From: Entonaema liquescens
Lineage: Eukaryota > Ascomycota > Sordariomycetes > Xylariales > Xylariaceae
Direction: 5' to 3'
DNA length: 64,000 bases
Assembly (NCBI GenBank): GCA_902805475.1
Contig: CADCSX010000013.1
Location: 62,001-126,000 of the forward strand
The translations under genes were made by a program, and so were the position numbers. The stretch's first letter is position 1. Each line of letters starts with the position of its first letter. Under the pieces are notes generated by a model. That model did not search any database. It saw nothing but the letters and a program-made list of their open reading frames with translations, and was not told the DNA's origin. This document shows positions 41,932 through 52,800 of this stretch, piece after piece.

Positions 41932-44900
41932 ATGTTATTATCATCTTTATTATTAATACCTTTATTAGGTATATTTATAATATCTAGTAATATATCCTAT
42001 GAAGATAGAGAACTAAAAATAAGATCTTATAAAATAACAGCTTTTGTAACATCTATTATAAATTTAGTGATATCTTTAGTTATATTCTTATTCTTTGATT
42101 TTAGTAGTAATCAATTTCAATTCGTACAAGAACATTATGAATTTAACTTGTTGGATATTTATTTGGGTGTAGACGGAATATCTATTTATTTTGTACTACT
42201 TACCACGTTTATTTTTCCGATTGTAGTGTTAAGTAATTGAAATTCTATTACTCAAAACGTAAAATCTTTTCTAATAATAGTTTTACTATTAGAAACTCTA
42301 TTATTGGCTTGTTTTTTAGTATTAGATATATTATTGTTCTATATCTTTTTTGAATCAATCCTTCCACCTTTATTTTTATTAATAGGACTATTTGGATCTT
42401 CAAATAAGGTAAGAGCTAGTTTTTATCTTTTCTTGTATACATTAAAAAAATACCTTTTTCAGTGTAAAAGAACCAAACTACGGGGAAGCCCTAAAGCTCT
42501 AGTAACCAAAGTTGCAGAGGAAACTCTACAGCCGGCCCCTTTAATGCCAGGGGGTAAGGTAATATCACTAGTTTTCATTACACCGTTATGAAAACCCTGC
42601 TTTGCAGGGAGATGAGGGGGCGCTTCGCTCCTTAAATGGGTGATCACGTATCTAAATCAGATTATCCCGGTTACGCGGGAATCTGTAAAAGAGCAACGAG
42701 TAGATGGTTCTTCAGAATCTAGGATTTTAGATTTTGTAAGGTGTACTCTAGTCGCAGGGAAACCTGTTTTATTGAGAAAAATTTCTTTCCATTCTTATAA
42801 CCGCAGAGTTGTAATGGGGCTTTTTAGCGTAGCACAAAAAGCTTTTATACATTCAACTATACCTAAACAACAAAACATAACTTTGGACTACACAGAACAA
42901 GTAAATAATACTACGATCTCAGTAAAATCTATGGCAGGACCTGATAAGTTAGATCCTTGATTTATTACGGGATTTGTAGACGCAGAAGGGTGTTTTGCTT
43001 TAGGTATATTCGCAGATAGTAAATATAAAATGGGTTATAGAGTTCAAGCTATTTTTAAATTTACTTTAGATAATAAAGATTATGATTTATTATGTCAAAT
43101 TAAAGATTATTTTGGGGGAGGAAGTATTACAAAACATGGTAATACTACCTTACAATATACGATTAAATCTTTGAAAGATTTAAACATAATTATTTCTCAT
43201 TTTGATAAATATCCCCTTATTAGTCAAAAATGGGCTGATTACCAGCTTTTCAAATCAGCGGTTTTTTTACTTAAAAATAAAGTACATCTAACTAGAGAAG
43301 GGTTTAATATGATACTTAGCATTAGAGCTTCTATTAATCTAGGTTTATCCGAGGAATTAAAGCTAACTTTTCCTAATGTTACTCCGATGGCAAGACCTTT
43401 ACTTTTAGATAGAAGTGTTAAAGATCCCAATTGATTAGCAGGTTTTACTAATGGAGAAGGATGTTTCTTTATTTCTATACGAAAATCTTCTACAACTAAA
43501 TTAGGTAAAGCTGTAATATTAAAATTTCAAATAGCTCAACATAGTAGAGACACTGAGCTTATGAAAAATATAATAACTACTTTAGGATGTGGTAGAATTG
43601 AATTAGACTTATCTAGATCAGTTGTGTATTTTGTAGTTACAAGATTTGAAGATATTACTCATAAAGTCTTACCATTTTTTGGAAAATATCTCATTAAAGG
43701 AGCGAAAATCTCAGATTATTACAATTTTAAAAAAGCGGCTATTCTAATAAATAAGAAAGCTCACTTAACAGAACAAGGATTATCTGAAATTCAATTTATA
43801 AAGTCAAATATGAATTTTGTCCGTAATACATCTGAGAAATAAAAGTTCCGTTTGATACACATATATATTTGCCTATCTTAGGTTTATTATATTAATTGTA
43901 TGACTAAATTAATCTTTTTTTTTACGTTAGGCTATTATAACTTGATCTTTCTCACTAGCGATTGCGTGTTGCACAATTACAATAATTTGCAAGGATGGAT
44001 TTAACCGGTTAGTCCGGTAGGAATTAAAGTAACTAAATATTAAAGATAACATAATAGTCTGTTCTAAATTATTAACACAATAAGGACAAAAATTATGTGC
44101 GTGTTCGGTTCTCTTTTTTTATTGTTATCTATTTTAGCTATATCTTCTATTATAGGGACAACTGATATGGAAGTGTTATATAAATCTAATTTTGATTACA
44201 CAACACAAATTTTTTTATTTTGTGGTATTTTTTTTTCTATAGCAGTAAAGACACCTGTATATGGATTAAATAGTTGATTATTAAAAGCTCATACAGAAGC
44301 GCCTCTTAGCGGAAGTATCATTTTAGCAGCCATCGTATTAAAACTTGGTTTGTATGGTATTATAAGGTTAATATTACCCATTATACCTCAAGCTTCTTTG
44401 AATTTAACTTATATAGTGTATGTTATTGGGGTTATTACGGTAATCTACTCTAGTTTTAGTACACTTCGTACTTTGGACATTAAAGAAATGATAGCTTACT
44501 CTTCTGTGGCTCACGCAGCTATTTACTTAATGGGTGTTTTCAGTAATACGGTTGTAGGTATTGAAGGGGCAATTATTTTAGGGTTAGCCCACGGGTTTGT
44601 TTCAAGTGGATTATTTATATGCGCTGGAGGAGTTCTGTATGATAGAACAGGTACTCGTTTGATTGCTTATTACAAAGGTATAACTCAAATGATGCCATTA
44701 TTTTCTATCTTGTTCTTTATTCTTTGCTTAGGTAATTGTGGTACTCCTCTTACATTAAATTTTGTAGGGGAATTCTTATCTCTTTATGGTACATTTGAAA
44801 GATTACCTATGTTAGGTGCTTTGGCCACTTCTTCCGTGGTTTTCTCTGCTGCATACAGTATTTACTTATTCAACAGAGTAGCCTTCGGTGGTACATTCTC

Positions 44901-45102
44901 ACGGTTCTTTGAAAATAATTTTATGGATTTAAGTAAAAGAGAATTCTTTATACTATTAACATTAGTTTTATTTGCGGTGCTTCTTGGAATAATGCCTAAC
45001 ATTATTTTAGATGGTTTACATTTCAATGTATCTAGCCTGATTTATGGTGCTGATTATAGTAATGTTTATAGCAGTGGTGTAGTTCCTACGAGGAGTTCGT
45101 AG
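41932..45102 (+). CDS. nad4: NADH dehydrogenase subunit 4, split gene
   Basis: Antiporter-like proton-pumping subunit of complex I. Exons 41932-42442 and 44102-45102 join as FYLFLYT-LFGSLFLLLS, giving 503 residues with many membrane helices and the conserved KAHTEAPLSGSIILAAIVLK and SSVAHAAIYLMGVFSN blocks. TAG 45100-45102. The last 13 residues (ADYSNVYSSGVVPTRSS region) differ from the displaced end at 46248 and overlap the start of the following endonuclease frame, so the present 3' end appears to have come with that cassette. Confidence 0.95.
42443..44101 (+). other. nad4 intron (group I, IC-like core)
   Basis: Core 42465-42760: ACTACGGGGAAGCCCTAAAG, AAATGGGTGATCACG, AAAGAGCAACGAGTAGATGG, AAGGTGTACTCTAGTCGC. 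43843-44101 holds no gene. Ends GTGCG. Confidence 0.78.
42640..43842 (+). CDS. LAGLIDADG homing endonuclease, nad4 intron
   Basis: Frame open from 42640, covering part of the core in translation. The enzyme proper starts near LDPWFITGFVDAEGCF (motif 1) with motif 2 WLAGFTNGEGCF, HFDKYPLISQKWADY and KAHLTEQGLSEI blocks. TAA 43840-43842. Intact. The true start may be one of several internal Met codons after 42740. Confidence 0.88.
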
Positions 45103-46246
45103 TTATAGTACAAAGTCAAAGCCTATTAATGATGAAGAATTAGTGGAGGATGAAAGTAGTTTAAATTTAGAGTTACCTATTCAATTTGATAATAAAAGAT
45201 TAGATCCTTGATTCGTAACCGGGTTTACAGATGCAGAAGGAAGTTTTCTGATAGGGTTATCAGAAAACAAGGAGCTTGTTAGCGGATACCGGACAAGATT
45301 TACTTTTTGTATCAATTTACATACTAAAGATTTAGATTTATTAAAATCAATACAACTCTATTTTGGAGGAAAGGGGACTTTTTTATTTTTATAAGGATAA
45401 GAAAGCTGTTCAATCTAGAATTAATACGTCTGAAGATTTAAAAATTGTAATTGATCATTTTGATCAATATCCTTTGTGTACTCAAAAAAAAGCTGATTAT
45501 TATTATTTAAACAGGCATTTCTTTTATATAAGGACCATCGCTTAACTAAAGAAATACTAGACCAAATTGTTGCTATTAAAGCTTCTGTAAATAATCCCTC
45601 CAAAGGAGCGCGCGCAGCGCGCTGGGATGTGCTTCGCTCGAGGTTTATCAGAAAAACTTAAAAATTCTCTCTCTGATATAATTCCTGTACCTAGACCTAG
45701 CATATTAAATGAAAAAGTTCCACATCCTTATTGATTATCTGGTTTTGTTAGTGGTGACGGTAGTTTTGGGTTAAATATTTCTAAAAGTACAACACAGAAG
45801 TTAGGGTGAAAAGTGACCCTTTTATTTACAATCGGTCAGGATAAGCGTGAGATGGAATTTATGAAAAACTTAGCTAATTATCTATCTTGTGGGTATTGAA
45901 CTGATAGCCAATCTCAATCTTATGGACAATTTGTAGTTACTAAATTCTCTGATATAGGTAATATAATTATACCTTTCTTGACGAAGTCCCCCCCCCCGCA
46001 CTCCTTAGCTTCGCGAGCTTCGCTAGCTTCGCGAGCTTCGCTAGCTTCGCGAGCTTCGCGGCTTCGCAGGGGGGGGGACTTCGTCAGAAAAATATCCCAT
46101 ACGTGGTATGAAAATATTAGATTTTGCTCTATTTAAAGAAGCATATAAAATTATTTATACTAAAAATCCTTTAACTCCGGAGGGTTTAGACAAGATAATA
46201 GAAATAAGAAAAAATATAAATAAAGAAAGAGACCCTACAGTTTAAA
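45103..46246 (+). pseudogene. broken LAGLIDADG endonuclease downstream of nad4
   Basis: The frame overlaps the end of nad4 by one base shift (RGVRSYSTKSKPIN) and carries motif 1 FVTGFTDAEGSF. It shifts near 45375 and again near 45510, takes a GC insert at 45605-45645, continues with motif 2 WLSGFVSGDGSF, and takes a second, larger GC palindrome at 45985-46085 (AGCTTCGCG repeats). It ends GMKILDFALFKEAYKII, TAA 46244-46246. Not in an intron: it sits between the functional nad4 3' end and an older copy of it. Confidence 0.8.
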
Positions 46247-46247
46247 A

Positions 46248-46466
46248 CTCTATTTACCTTTTCAATAGAGTAGCATTTGGGGTTCATTTAGTAAATTCTT
46301 TGAGGTAAATTTTATGGACGTAAGTAAAAGATAATTCTTTATATTATTAACTTTAGTCTTTTTCGCTATACTATTAGGTATATATCCAAACATTATATTA
46401 GATGGTCTTCATTATAGTGTATCTACTTTAATTTATAGGTTTAACGAAATACCGAGTAATTTTTAG
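46248..46466 (+). pseudogene. nad4: displaced nad4 3' end, copy 1
   Basis: Aligns with codons from YSIYLFNRVAFGG to SSLIYG of nad4. A short deletion after TTTGGG shifts the frame, and a TAA replaces Glu in SKREFF (46332). Ends TAG 46464-46466 with its own tail FNEIPSNF. Confidence 0.88.
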
Positions 46467-47300
46467 CAGTTCTTACTCTTCAGGAGCTACTGCTAAATTA
46501 GATACAAGTTATTTAAATTCAGCTTTGGATTCTGTGGGAGGTAGACGTTATTATACCACTGTTAATCGTAATACACTTCGGAGATCTAAAGATAATGTCG
46601 AAATTAATTATTGAACGTTCGGATTATATCTCCGGCCTAATGAAATTAGCTAGCGCTGGAGTTGCTGCGCAAAGAATATGTATTAATTCCGTGGTTAGAT
46701 TCTCTTACATGAAAGTAAAAAGGAATTTGATTATATAGATTGAAAAGCTATTTTTAATAATAAGAAAACTCCCGTATCCTCCCCTCTGCGAAGCAGGCGA
46801 AGCACCCCTCCTTCCTCCTCAACTAGTTGAGGAGGCGGAGGGGGAGCTTCGCTCATGGGGGGGGGGGAGGATCAGCAGGGCGTAGCCCGTGCTGGGTAGC
46901 TGCGCTAAGGGTTCTTCTGAAAACCTAGCTCTGAGCTTCGCTAAGGAAAATTTTTAGTTAAATGAATAATAAAAGATTATCTATCTCAGATGCACCTAGG
47001 GTAAATAGAACTCAGCTTTTTACTGAAATATAAGAATTACTAAGTATGCCCTCTAACTTTGAAATTAAAGATGGTAAAACTTACGTAAAATCTTTAAATA
47101 GAATCCATAGAGGTAATCAACCGGCAGCTATAGAAATGGTAGATAAACTGTAAGATAGTCAAATTATTTATTCTTTTAATACTATTTATGCCTGTGCACA
47201 ATTTTTAGAGGTAGACTCTAGTGTAGTTTATTACAGAATCCGAAAAGGTAAATCTATTTTTACGTCAGATAAATTACTTTATATCAGAAAAGCATCATAA
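46467..47300 (+). pseudogene. GIY-YIG-family endonuclease remnant
   Basis: Ser/Arg-rich leader (SSGATAKLDTSYLNSALD) as in the exon-distal leaders of GIY-YIG ORFs here; no nuclease domain left. GC insert at 46785-46930. Then a NUMOD-like tail (YSFNTIYACAQFLEVDSSVV) with in-frame stops at 47029 and 47152. Confidence 0.55.
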
Positions 47301-47379
47301 GGTTGATAGGTACACTTTATATTACGTAGTACAATAAGAATTATTCTTATTATTGTAAAAATAATTCGCGTTTTTATCG

Positions 47380-47700
47380 TTTGTGGATAAATTTTTTTTT
47401 ACTTAAAATTAGTAAAGTAGTTATAAATATTGTAGTAGGGGTAAGTAAGCTAGGTGGTTTACTTACCGGGTGGTGGAGGGGCTATATTAATTTATTTGAC
47501 CTTTATTTAAGAGTAGTTTATTATGTAGTTAGTAAATTTGAGGATAACTTAAACATTATAGTACCATTTTTCCTCTTTGTGGTTTAAACTAGCAGATTAT
47601 CTTGAATTTAATACTAGTGTTTTTTTGATGAAAAGAAAAGAACATTTAATTAGTTAAGGTTTATCTAAAAAAAATATATAAAATATGGAATTAATAGAGG
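47380..47700 (+). pseudogene. LAGLIDADG C-terminal remnant
   Basis: YYVVSKFEDNLNIIVPFF then KRKEHLIS: the typical C-terminal blocks of the nad/atp6 intron enzymes, frame-broken near 47585 and 47657. Confidence 0.6.
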
Positions 47701-48054
47701 TCCCTTCGCTCACGAAGCGAGCTGGGTGGCTGCGCTAAGAAATATTCATTTTTTTATTTAATAACCATATTATTTAATGTTTGGCTTTTCTTTGGCTTGC
47801 TTTGCTGCAGGTACCATAAATAACCATTAAATGTAGCCCAGCCGCGCAAGCGCTGGGCCTGCTTCTAACCCCCTCCTTCCTCCTCAACTAGTTGAGGAGG
47901 AAGGAGGGGATATTGAAGTATAAATTTTTTGGTTTATTATATATTACCTTTATAATTAATTGTATATAATACACAAATAGGCTCTACTACGCTATTGTTA
48001 GAGTCTGCGTTAATATAAACAACTAAAAGTTAATAATTATTTAAGAAAAAAAAA
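47701..48054. other. GC-element-rich spacer
   Basis: No gene. Palindromes at 47700-47740 and 47828-47850, and CTCCTTCCTCCTCAACTAGT/ACTAGTTGAGGAGGAAGGAG at 47876-47914, the last family also at 46806-46842 and 52949-52990. Confidence 0.65.
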
Positions 48055-48381
48055 ATGACAGAAACATTATTTTGAGGTCCTATAAGTAACGGAGAAATCG
48101 TGGCAATCACTATAGAAGTATCCTTTTATCTAAATTTAATTTCCACGTATTTATCTACTACTAATCCTAGTGTAGAACATGTGGAGGATACTTATCATAT
48201 AGTCGATAATTTTTTGAGGTTAAATGATCATCTGGATTGAAGTCGTTTAGATTTCAATCAAAAAGTATTAAGATATGAACAAGTATTAATAGAACAAAAA
48301 GCTGAAATTCATCGTGCCTTTCAATCCTCAACTATATTGAGTGAAGCTTTAGCTAGGAACCCTTTTGGTGTAAGAAGATAA
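48055..48381 (+). CDS. small orphan ORF, 108 residues
   Basis: ATG 48055 after an A-run, TAA 48379-48381, two TGA read as Trp (48076 and 48235). Begins MTETLFWGPISNGEIVAITI; the C-terminal third is helical and charged (LRYEQVLIEQKAEIHRAFQS). No membrane segment and no family recognised. Its bases are less extreme in AT than the spacer around it, and it lies between two nad4 pseudogenes, so it may have arrived with one of them. Confidence 0.45.
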
Positions 48382-48960
48382 TTTATACTAAACTATATAA
48401 TACACATTTTTTGTTAAGGCTGCGCTAGGTGGCGGCGTTAAAAAGGTTATAATTATATTAATTTATAATTTATACTTATAGGTAATTTTGTATCTTTTGA
48501 TATAGAGTGGGAGGGGGGGGGGATGTAGGGTATTTTAAGATATAAATCAATTTTTCGTAGCTTGCTAATCCTCCGGATAAGAAAAATGGGAATAAGTATA
48601 TAAATATCTACCTTAGAGTTGTGCGTTACCTCCTTTATTAGTTTTTTAATAAAAAAAAATATATTTTTTTTTATAAAAAACGTACCCGTAAAGGGTTCGC
48701 GAAGGGCGCCTTCCTGTCCCTGTCCCCGGCGGCGGCGAAGCCGCCGCCGGGGAAGGGAAGGAGGCGCCCTACGCCTTACCCGCTACGCGGGTGCGGCTTT
48801 TTTAGGTTTAGACGGAGGATATTAGTATTTTTTATAGTATTTATCTAGTGAAAAGCATTACTAGTGAAGCTAATGGTAAAAGATATAAAATATAGATAAT
48901 CCCTTCAAATATCTCCGAAAATGACTTTAATTTTTATAAATGAGTCTATCAAAGCTCAGA
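48382..48960. other. spacer with the second GC cassette
   Basis: No gene. Includes a G-run at 48511-48522 and the repeated unit 48640-48800 (A/T lead plus GC cassette). Confidence 0.65.
48640..48800. repeat. A/T lead plus GC-rich cassette, copy 2
   Basis: TTTAATAAAAAAAAATATAT lead, CGTACCCGTAAAGGGTTCGC, then a 62-bp core 48706-48767 and CCTTACCCGCTACGCGGG. The same about 160 bp recur at 58552-58715 with the core inverted. Confidence 0.88.
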
Positions 48961-48974
48961 ACTATCCGTTAGAG

Positions 48975-49409
48975 TTATGCCATATTAAACTCGAAAATTT
49001 AAATTTTTTTGATCTTTATCTAGGAGTAGATGGAATATCTATATATTTTTTATTATTAACCAACTATAATAATGCCTATAGCTATATTATCTAATTGAAA
49101 TTCAATAACAGATAATATTAAATCGTATTTAATAATAATGTTATTATTAGAAACACTAACACTATTATTAGCTGTTTTCTTGGTTTTAGATATCTTATTC
49201 TTTTATATATTTTTTTTAGTAAATATAAGTTATCTAACTAAAAGAGTATTCTTTTACTACTTACATTAGTAGCTTTTACAGTTATACTTTCCCCCCCCCC
49301 GCAAGCTAAAGCTTTAGCGAAGCTAGGGGGAATATATCCTTCTAAAATTATAGAAGGATTGCATTACTCAGCTACAAGTTTAATATATAAGTATACTTTA
49401 TTTACTTAG
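48975..49409 (+). pseudogene. nad4: nad4 pseudogene, internal deletion
   Basis: LENLNFFDLYLGVDGISIYF to VLDILFFYIFF matches residues about 70-145 of nad4 with a frameshift near 49062. It then jumps to the C-terminal SYLTKRVFF, is cut by a GC palindrome at 49291-49326 and ends GLHYSATSLIYKYTLFT, TAG 49407-49409. Middle about 300 codons missing. Confidence 0.85.
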
Positions 49410-49492
49410 TACTTTAATGCAATATATAGTAATTTCATATTAATAATTTTTTATACAAGGAATAGTCACAGTTAAAAGGTGATGACCTTACA

Positions 49493-49553
49493 TTAATTAA
49501 TAATCTTTTCGTTTTATAATAAACGCTAATACTTATATTATAGTATTCGATAA
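49493..49553 (+). promoter_or_regulatory. atp8 leader, duplicated at 3534
   Basis: Conserved 60-bp block directly upstream of atp8; AATCTTTTCG with TAATAAACGCTAATACTTAT. Its co-duplication with an atp8-like start at 3534 suggests a transcript-leader or promoter role. Inference only. Confidence 0.4.
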
Positions 49554-49571
49554 AAAATCTTTTTTACTTTT

Positions 49572-49724
49572 ATGCCTCAATTAACACCTTTTTATTTTTT
49601 AAATGAAGTAACTTTTGCTTTTGCAATTCTTCTAATTACAATATATATATTATCAAAATATATATTACCTAGATTTGTTCGTTTATTTTTAGCTCGTACT
49701 TTTATATCTAAATTGTTTAATTAA
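49572..49724 (+). CDS. atp8: ATP synthase subunit 8
   Basis: MPQLTPFYFLNEVTFAFAIL, one membrane helix and a basic C-terminal tail (LPRFVRLFLARTFISKLFN), 50 residues, the usual size. Part of the Fo stator. Followed by atp6 as in most filamentous ascomycetes. No intron. Confidence 0.95.
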   Translation: MPQLTPFYFLNEVTFAFAILLITIYILSKYILPRFVRLFLARTFISKLFN

Positions 49725-49831
49725 TATCTATCTTACGCTAAATTAATCTTTAACGTATTATATTAAATAAACATGAAATTTCTTAAGATTTACATTTCAA
49801 TTAATAATCTTATCTTTTATTTGAGGTTTAT

Positions 49832-52800
49832 ATGTATTTATCTACTAACGATGGCGTAGACGGAATAATAAAAGAAATAACGTACCTAAATCGAGGTTTT
49901 TATCATTACGTAGCGATAAAAGAATCGAGGGTGCTATCTCTACCGGTAGTAGGGATCGAAACGTTAGTTATTTATGGATTAACTGTTGAATACAACTATA
50001 ATAATTATACAATGCAAGAATTAACGCAAATTTTTAGTTTAACTAGAGAAATAATTAGTCCTTTAAATCAATTTGAAATTAGAGATTTGTTAAGTTTAGA
50101 TGGTTCTATTTTAGGAAATTTACATATATCTATAACTAATATAGGATTATATTTAATGATAGGAGTTTTCTTTAATCTAACTCTTAACTTTCTAAGTACA
50201 AATTATAATAGATTAGTTAGTAATAATTGATCAATAAGTCAAGAATCTTTATATGCTACTATACATAATATAGTAACAAATCAAATAAACCCTAGAAATG
50301 GACAAATATATTTTCCATTTATATATGCTTTATTTATATTTATATTAATTAACAACTTGATAGGAATGGTTAAAAGGAGCCTTTGTATTTTATTATTATT
50401 TATCTCAAACAATCTTTTAAAAAATAAAAAAAAATTATTTTCTTCACATTCATATATACACATTAAAACGTCTAAAAATAAACCTAGATATAGTTTTAAT
50501 AATAAAAATACTTTTTATCTTAACCCTGATTATATTACAGGATTTGTTGATGGAGAAGGTTGTTTTTCTATTTCAGTTTTTAAAGATAGTAGAAGATTAA
50601 CCGGTTGACAAGTTAAACCTATTTTTAGTATATCCTTACATAATAAAGATGTAAATTTATTAGAAGCAATACAAAGAACTTTAAATGTAGGAAAAATTTA
50701 TAAACACGGCGTGGATTCTTTGCAATACCGTGTTAGTTCTTTAAGTAGTTTACAAGTTATTATAGAACATTTTGATAAATATCCTTTAATAACTCAAAAA
50801 CAAGCAGATTATCTTTTATTTAAAGAAGCTGTTAATTTAATAATAAATAAAGAACATTTATCTTTAACAGGTTTATTAAAATTAGTTGGTATTAAAGCTA
50901 CATTAAATGTAGCTTTATCTGAAAAATTTAAAGAATCTTTTCCTACTGTAGAACCAATAAATAAACCTAAAGTTGAGTTTACTAATATAAAAAACTTAAA
51001 TTGAATTAGGGGGTTTGTAGAAGCTGAAGGTAGTTTTCAAGTTCTAATCCAAGAAATTAAAAATAGAACTAATGTAAGTTTAAGATTTTCAATAACTCAA
51101 CATATTAGAGATGAGGTATTGTTAAATAATATTGTAACTTATTTAAATTGTGGAAGATATTATAAATCGCCAACACGTAATGAAGGACAATATTTAGTAA
51201 CAGTTTTTTTAGATATAAATGAAAAAATTATACCTTTATTTAATGAATATCCTTTAATAGGAGTTAAAAAAGAAGATTATTTGGATTTTGTAAAAACCGC
51301 AGAGTTAATAAAATCTAAAGATCATTTAACTGAAGAAGGAATCGAAAAAATAAAATTAATTAAAAATAAAATGAATAAAGGAAGAATATAAAAAAAATAA
51401 TAATAAAAGATATGTTAGATAATTGTAATATCATAGATAAATAAAAATAAAATTTCTTACAATTTCACTATATGCTGGAAACTTCTAAGGCCTTAAGTAC
51501 CAATAATTTATGGATGGTAAAAATCTTAATGGATGAAACAATGAACAATCAGCAGGAAACCAAAATAACAAGCCTTGTTATGAGTAGGATCCTCAGAGAC
51601 TATACGTGAAAAATTACTTAATTTTTTTTATAATAATCAAAAAGTAATTAAGATATAGTCCAAATGATTAGTCTATATGGCTTGTCTAATAGTCCTTACA
51701 GTTTTGCTTCAACTAGTCATTTTGTGTTAACATTTGCTTTAAGTTTTACTATAGTTTTAGGTTCAACAATATTAGGATTCCAAAAACACGGTCTAGTGTT
51801 TTTCTCTCTTTTAGTACCCGCAGGCTGTCCTTTAGCCTTATTACCTTTATTAGTTTTAATTGAATTCATGATAGTAAATTAGACTACTTAAAATTGTGAA
51901 CAAGAGCCAAACTCCGGGGACGTCTTAAAGCTCTAGTAACCAAGGTTATACCGTGAAGGTATAACTGGCCTAGCTAATCACTAAGGGTATGGTAACATCA
52001 CTAGAGATAATCGAAAGAGCAATAGATTATCGCGGATCTAAGTCAATGACAGGCATGTTAAGACCTAGATGGTAAAATTATAATCCTGTCATTGTAAAAG
52101 AGCAACGAGTAGACGGTTCTTCGGTATTGTCTTCAATACTGTAAGGTGTACTCTGGTCGCCATGAAAGTGGTTTTGAGTAGAATCAAGTAACTCAAATTA
52201 AAGTTTCTGTATAGTCTTTGGCAATTAAAGATAAAATCTCTTATTAGTGTTTATTACATTTACGAATTATCCGAGTATAAAGTGGTCTATTTACTTTATC
52301 TAGCAGGCCTGCCTGCGCTTCTGGGCGAAGCCCTGAGGAGGAGTAATTTATCACTAATACCTAATAATTATTACTTTGCGACTGTGGCTACTGAGCCTCA
52401 GACTATGTGTATGCTATTAAGTAGGCCTTATAGTTCAACCATTTCTGCCTTTAACGGTAAAAGAACTATATATACAGGCTCTAAACCAGAGCCTGTAAGA
52501 GTTTATCTTAATCCTGATAAGGAAAAAGAATCAACCATTAATGAAAATAAAGGACGAACAGGTATTTATCGTTGAGTGCATATAGAATCCGGTAAAAGTT
52601 ATATAGGTTCCTCGATTAAGTTGAATGTGAGATTTAAACAATATTTTAATTATAATCATATATCATACCCTAAACGGAATCTAACTATCTATAAAGCGTT
52701 GTTGAAATATGGTTATTCAGGATTTATATTAGAAATTTTAGAATATTGTTCTCCTGATGTATTACCGGCCAGATTGCAAAAATATCAAGATAGTTTTAAG

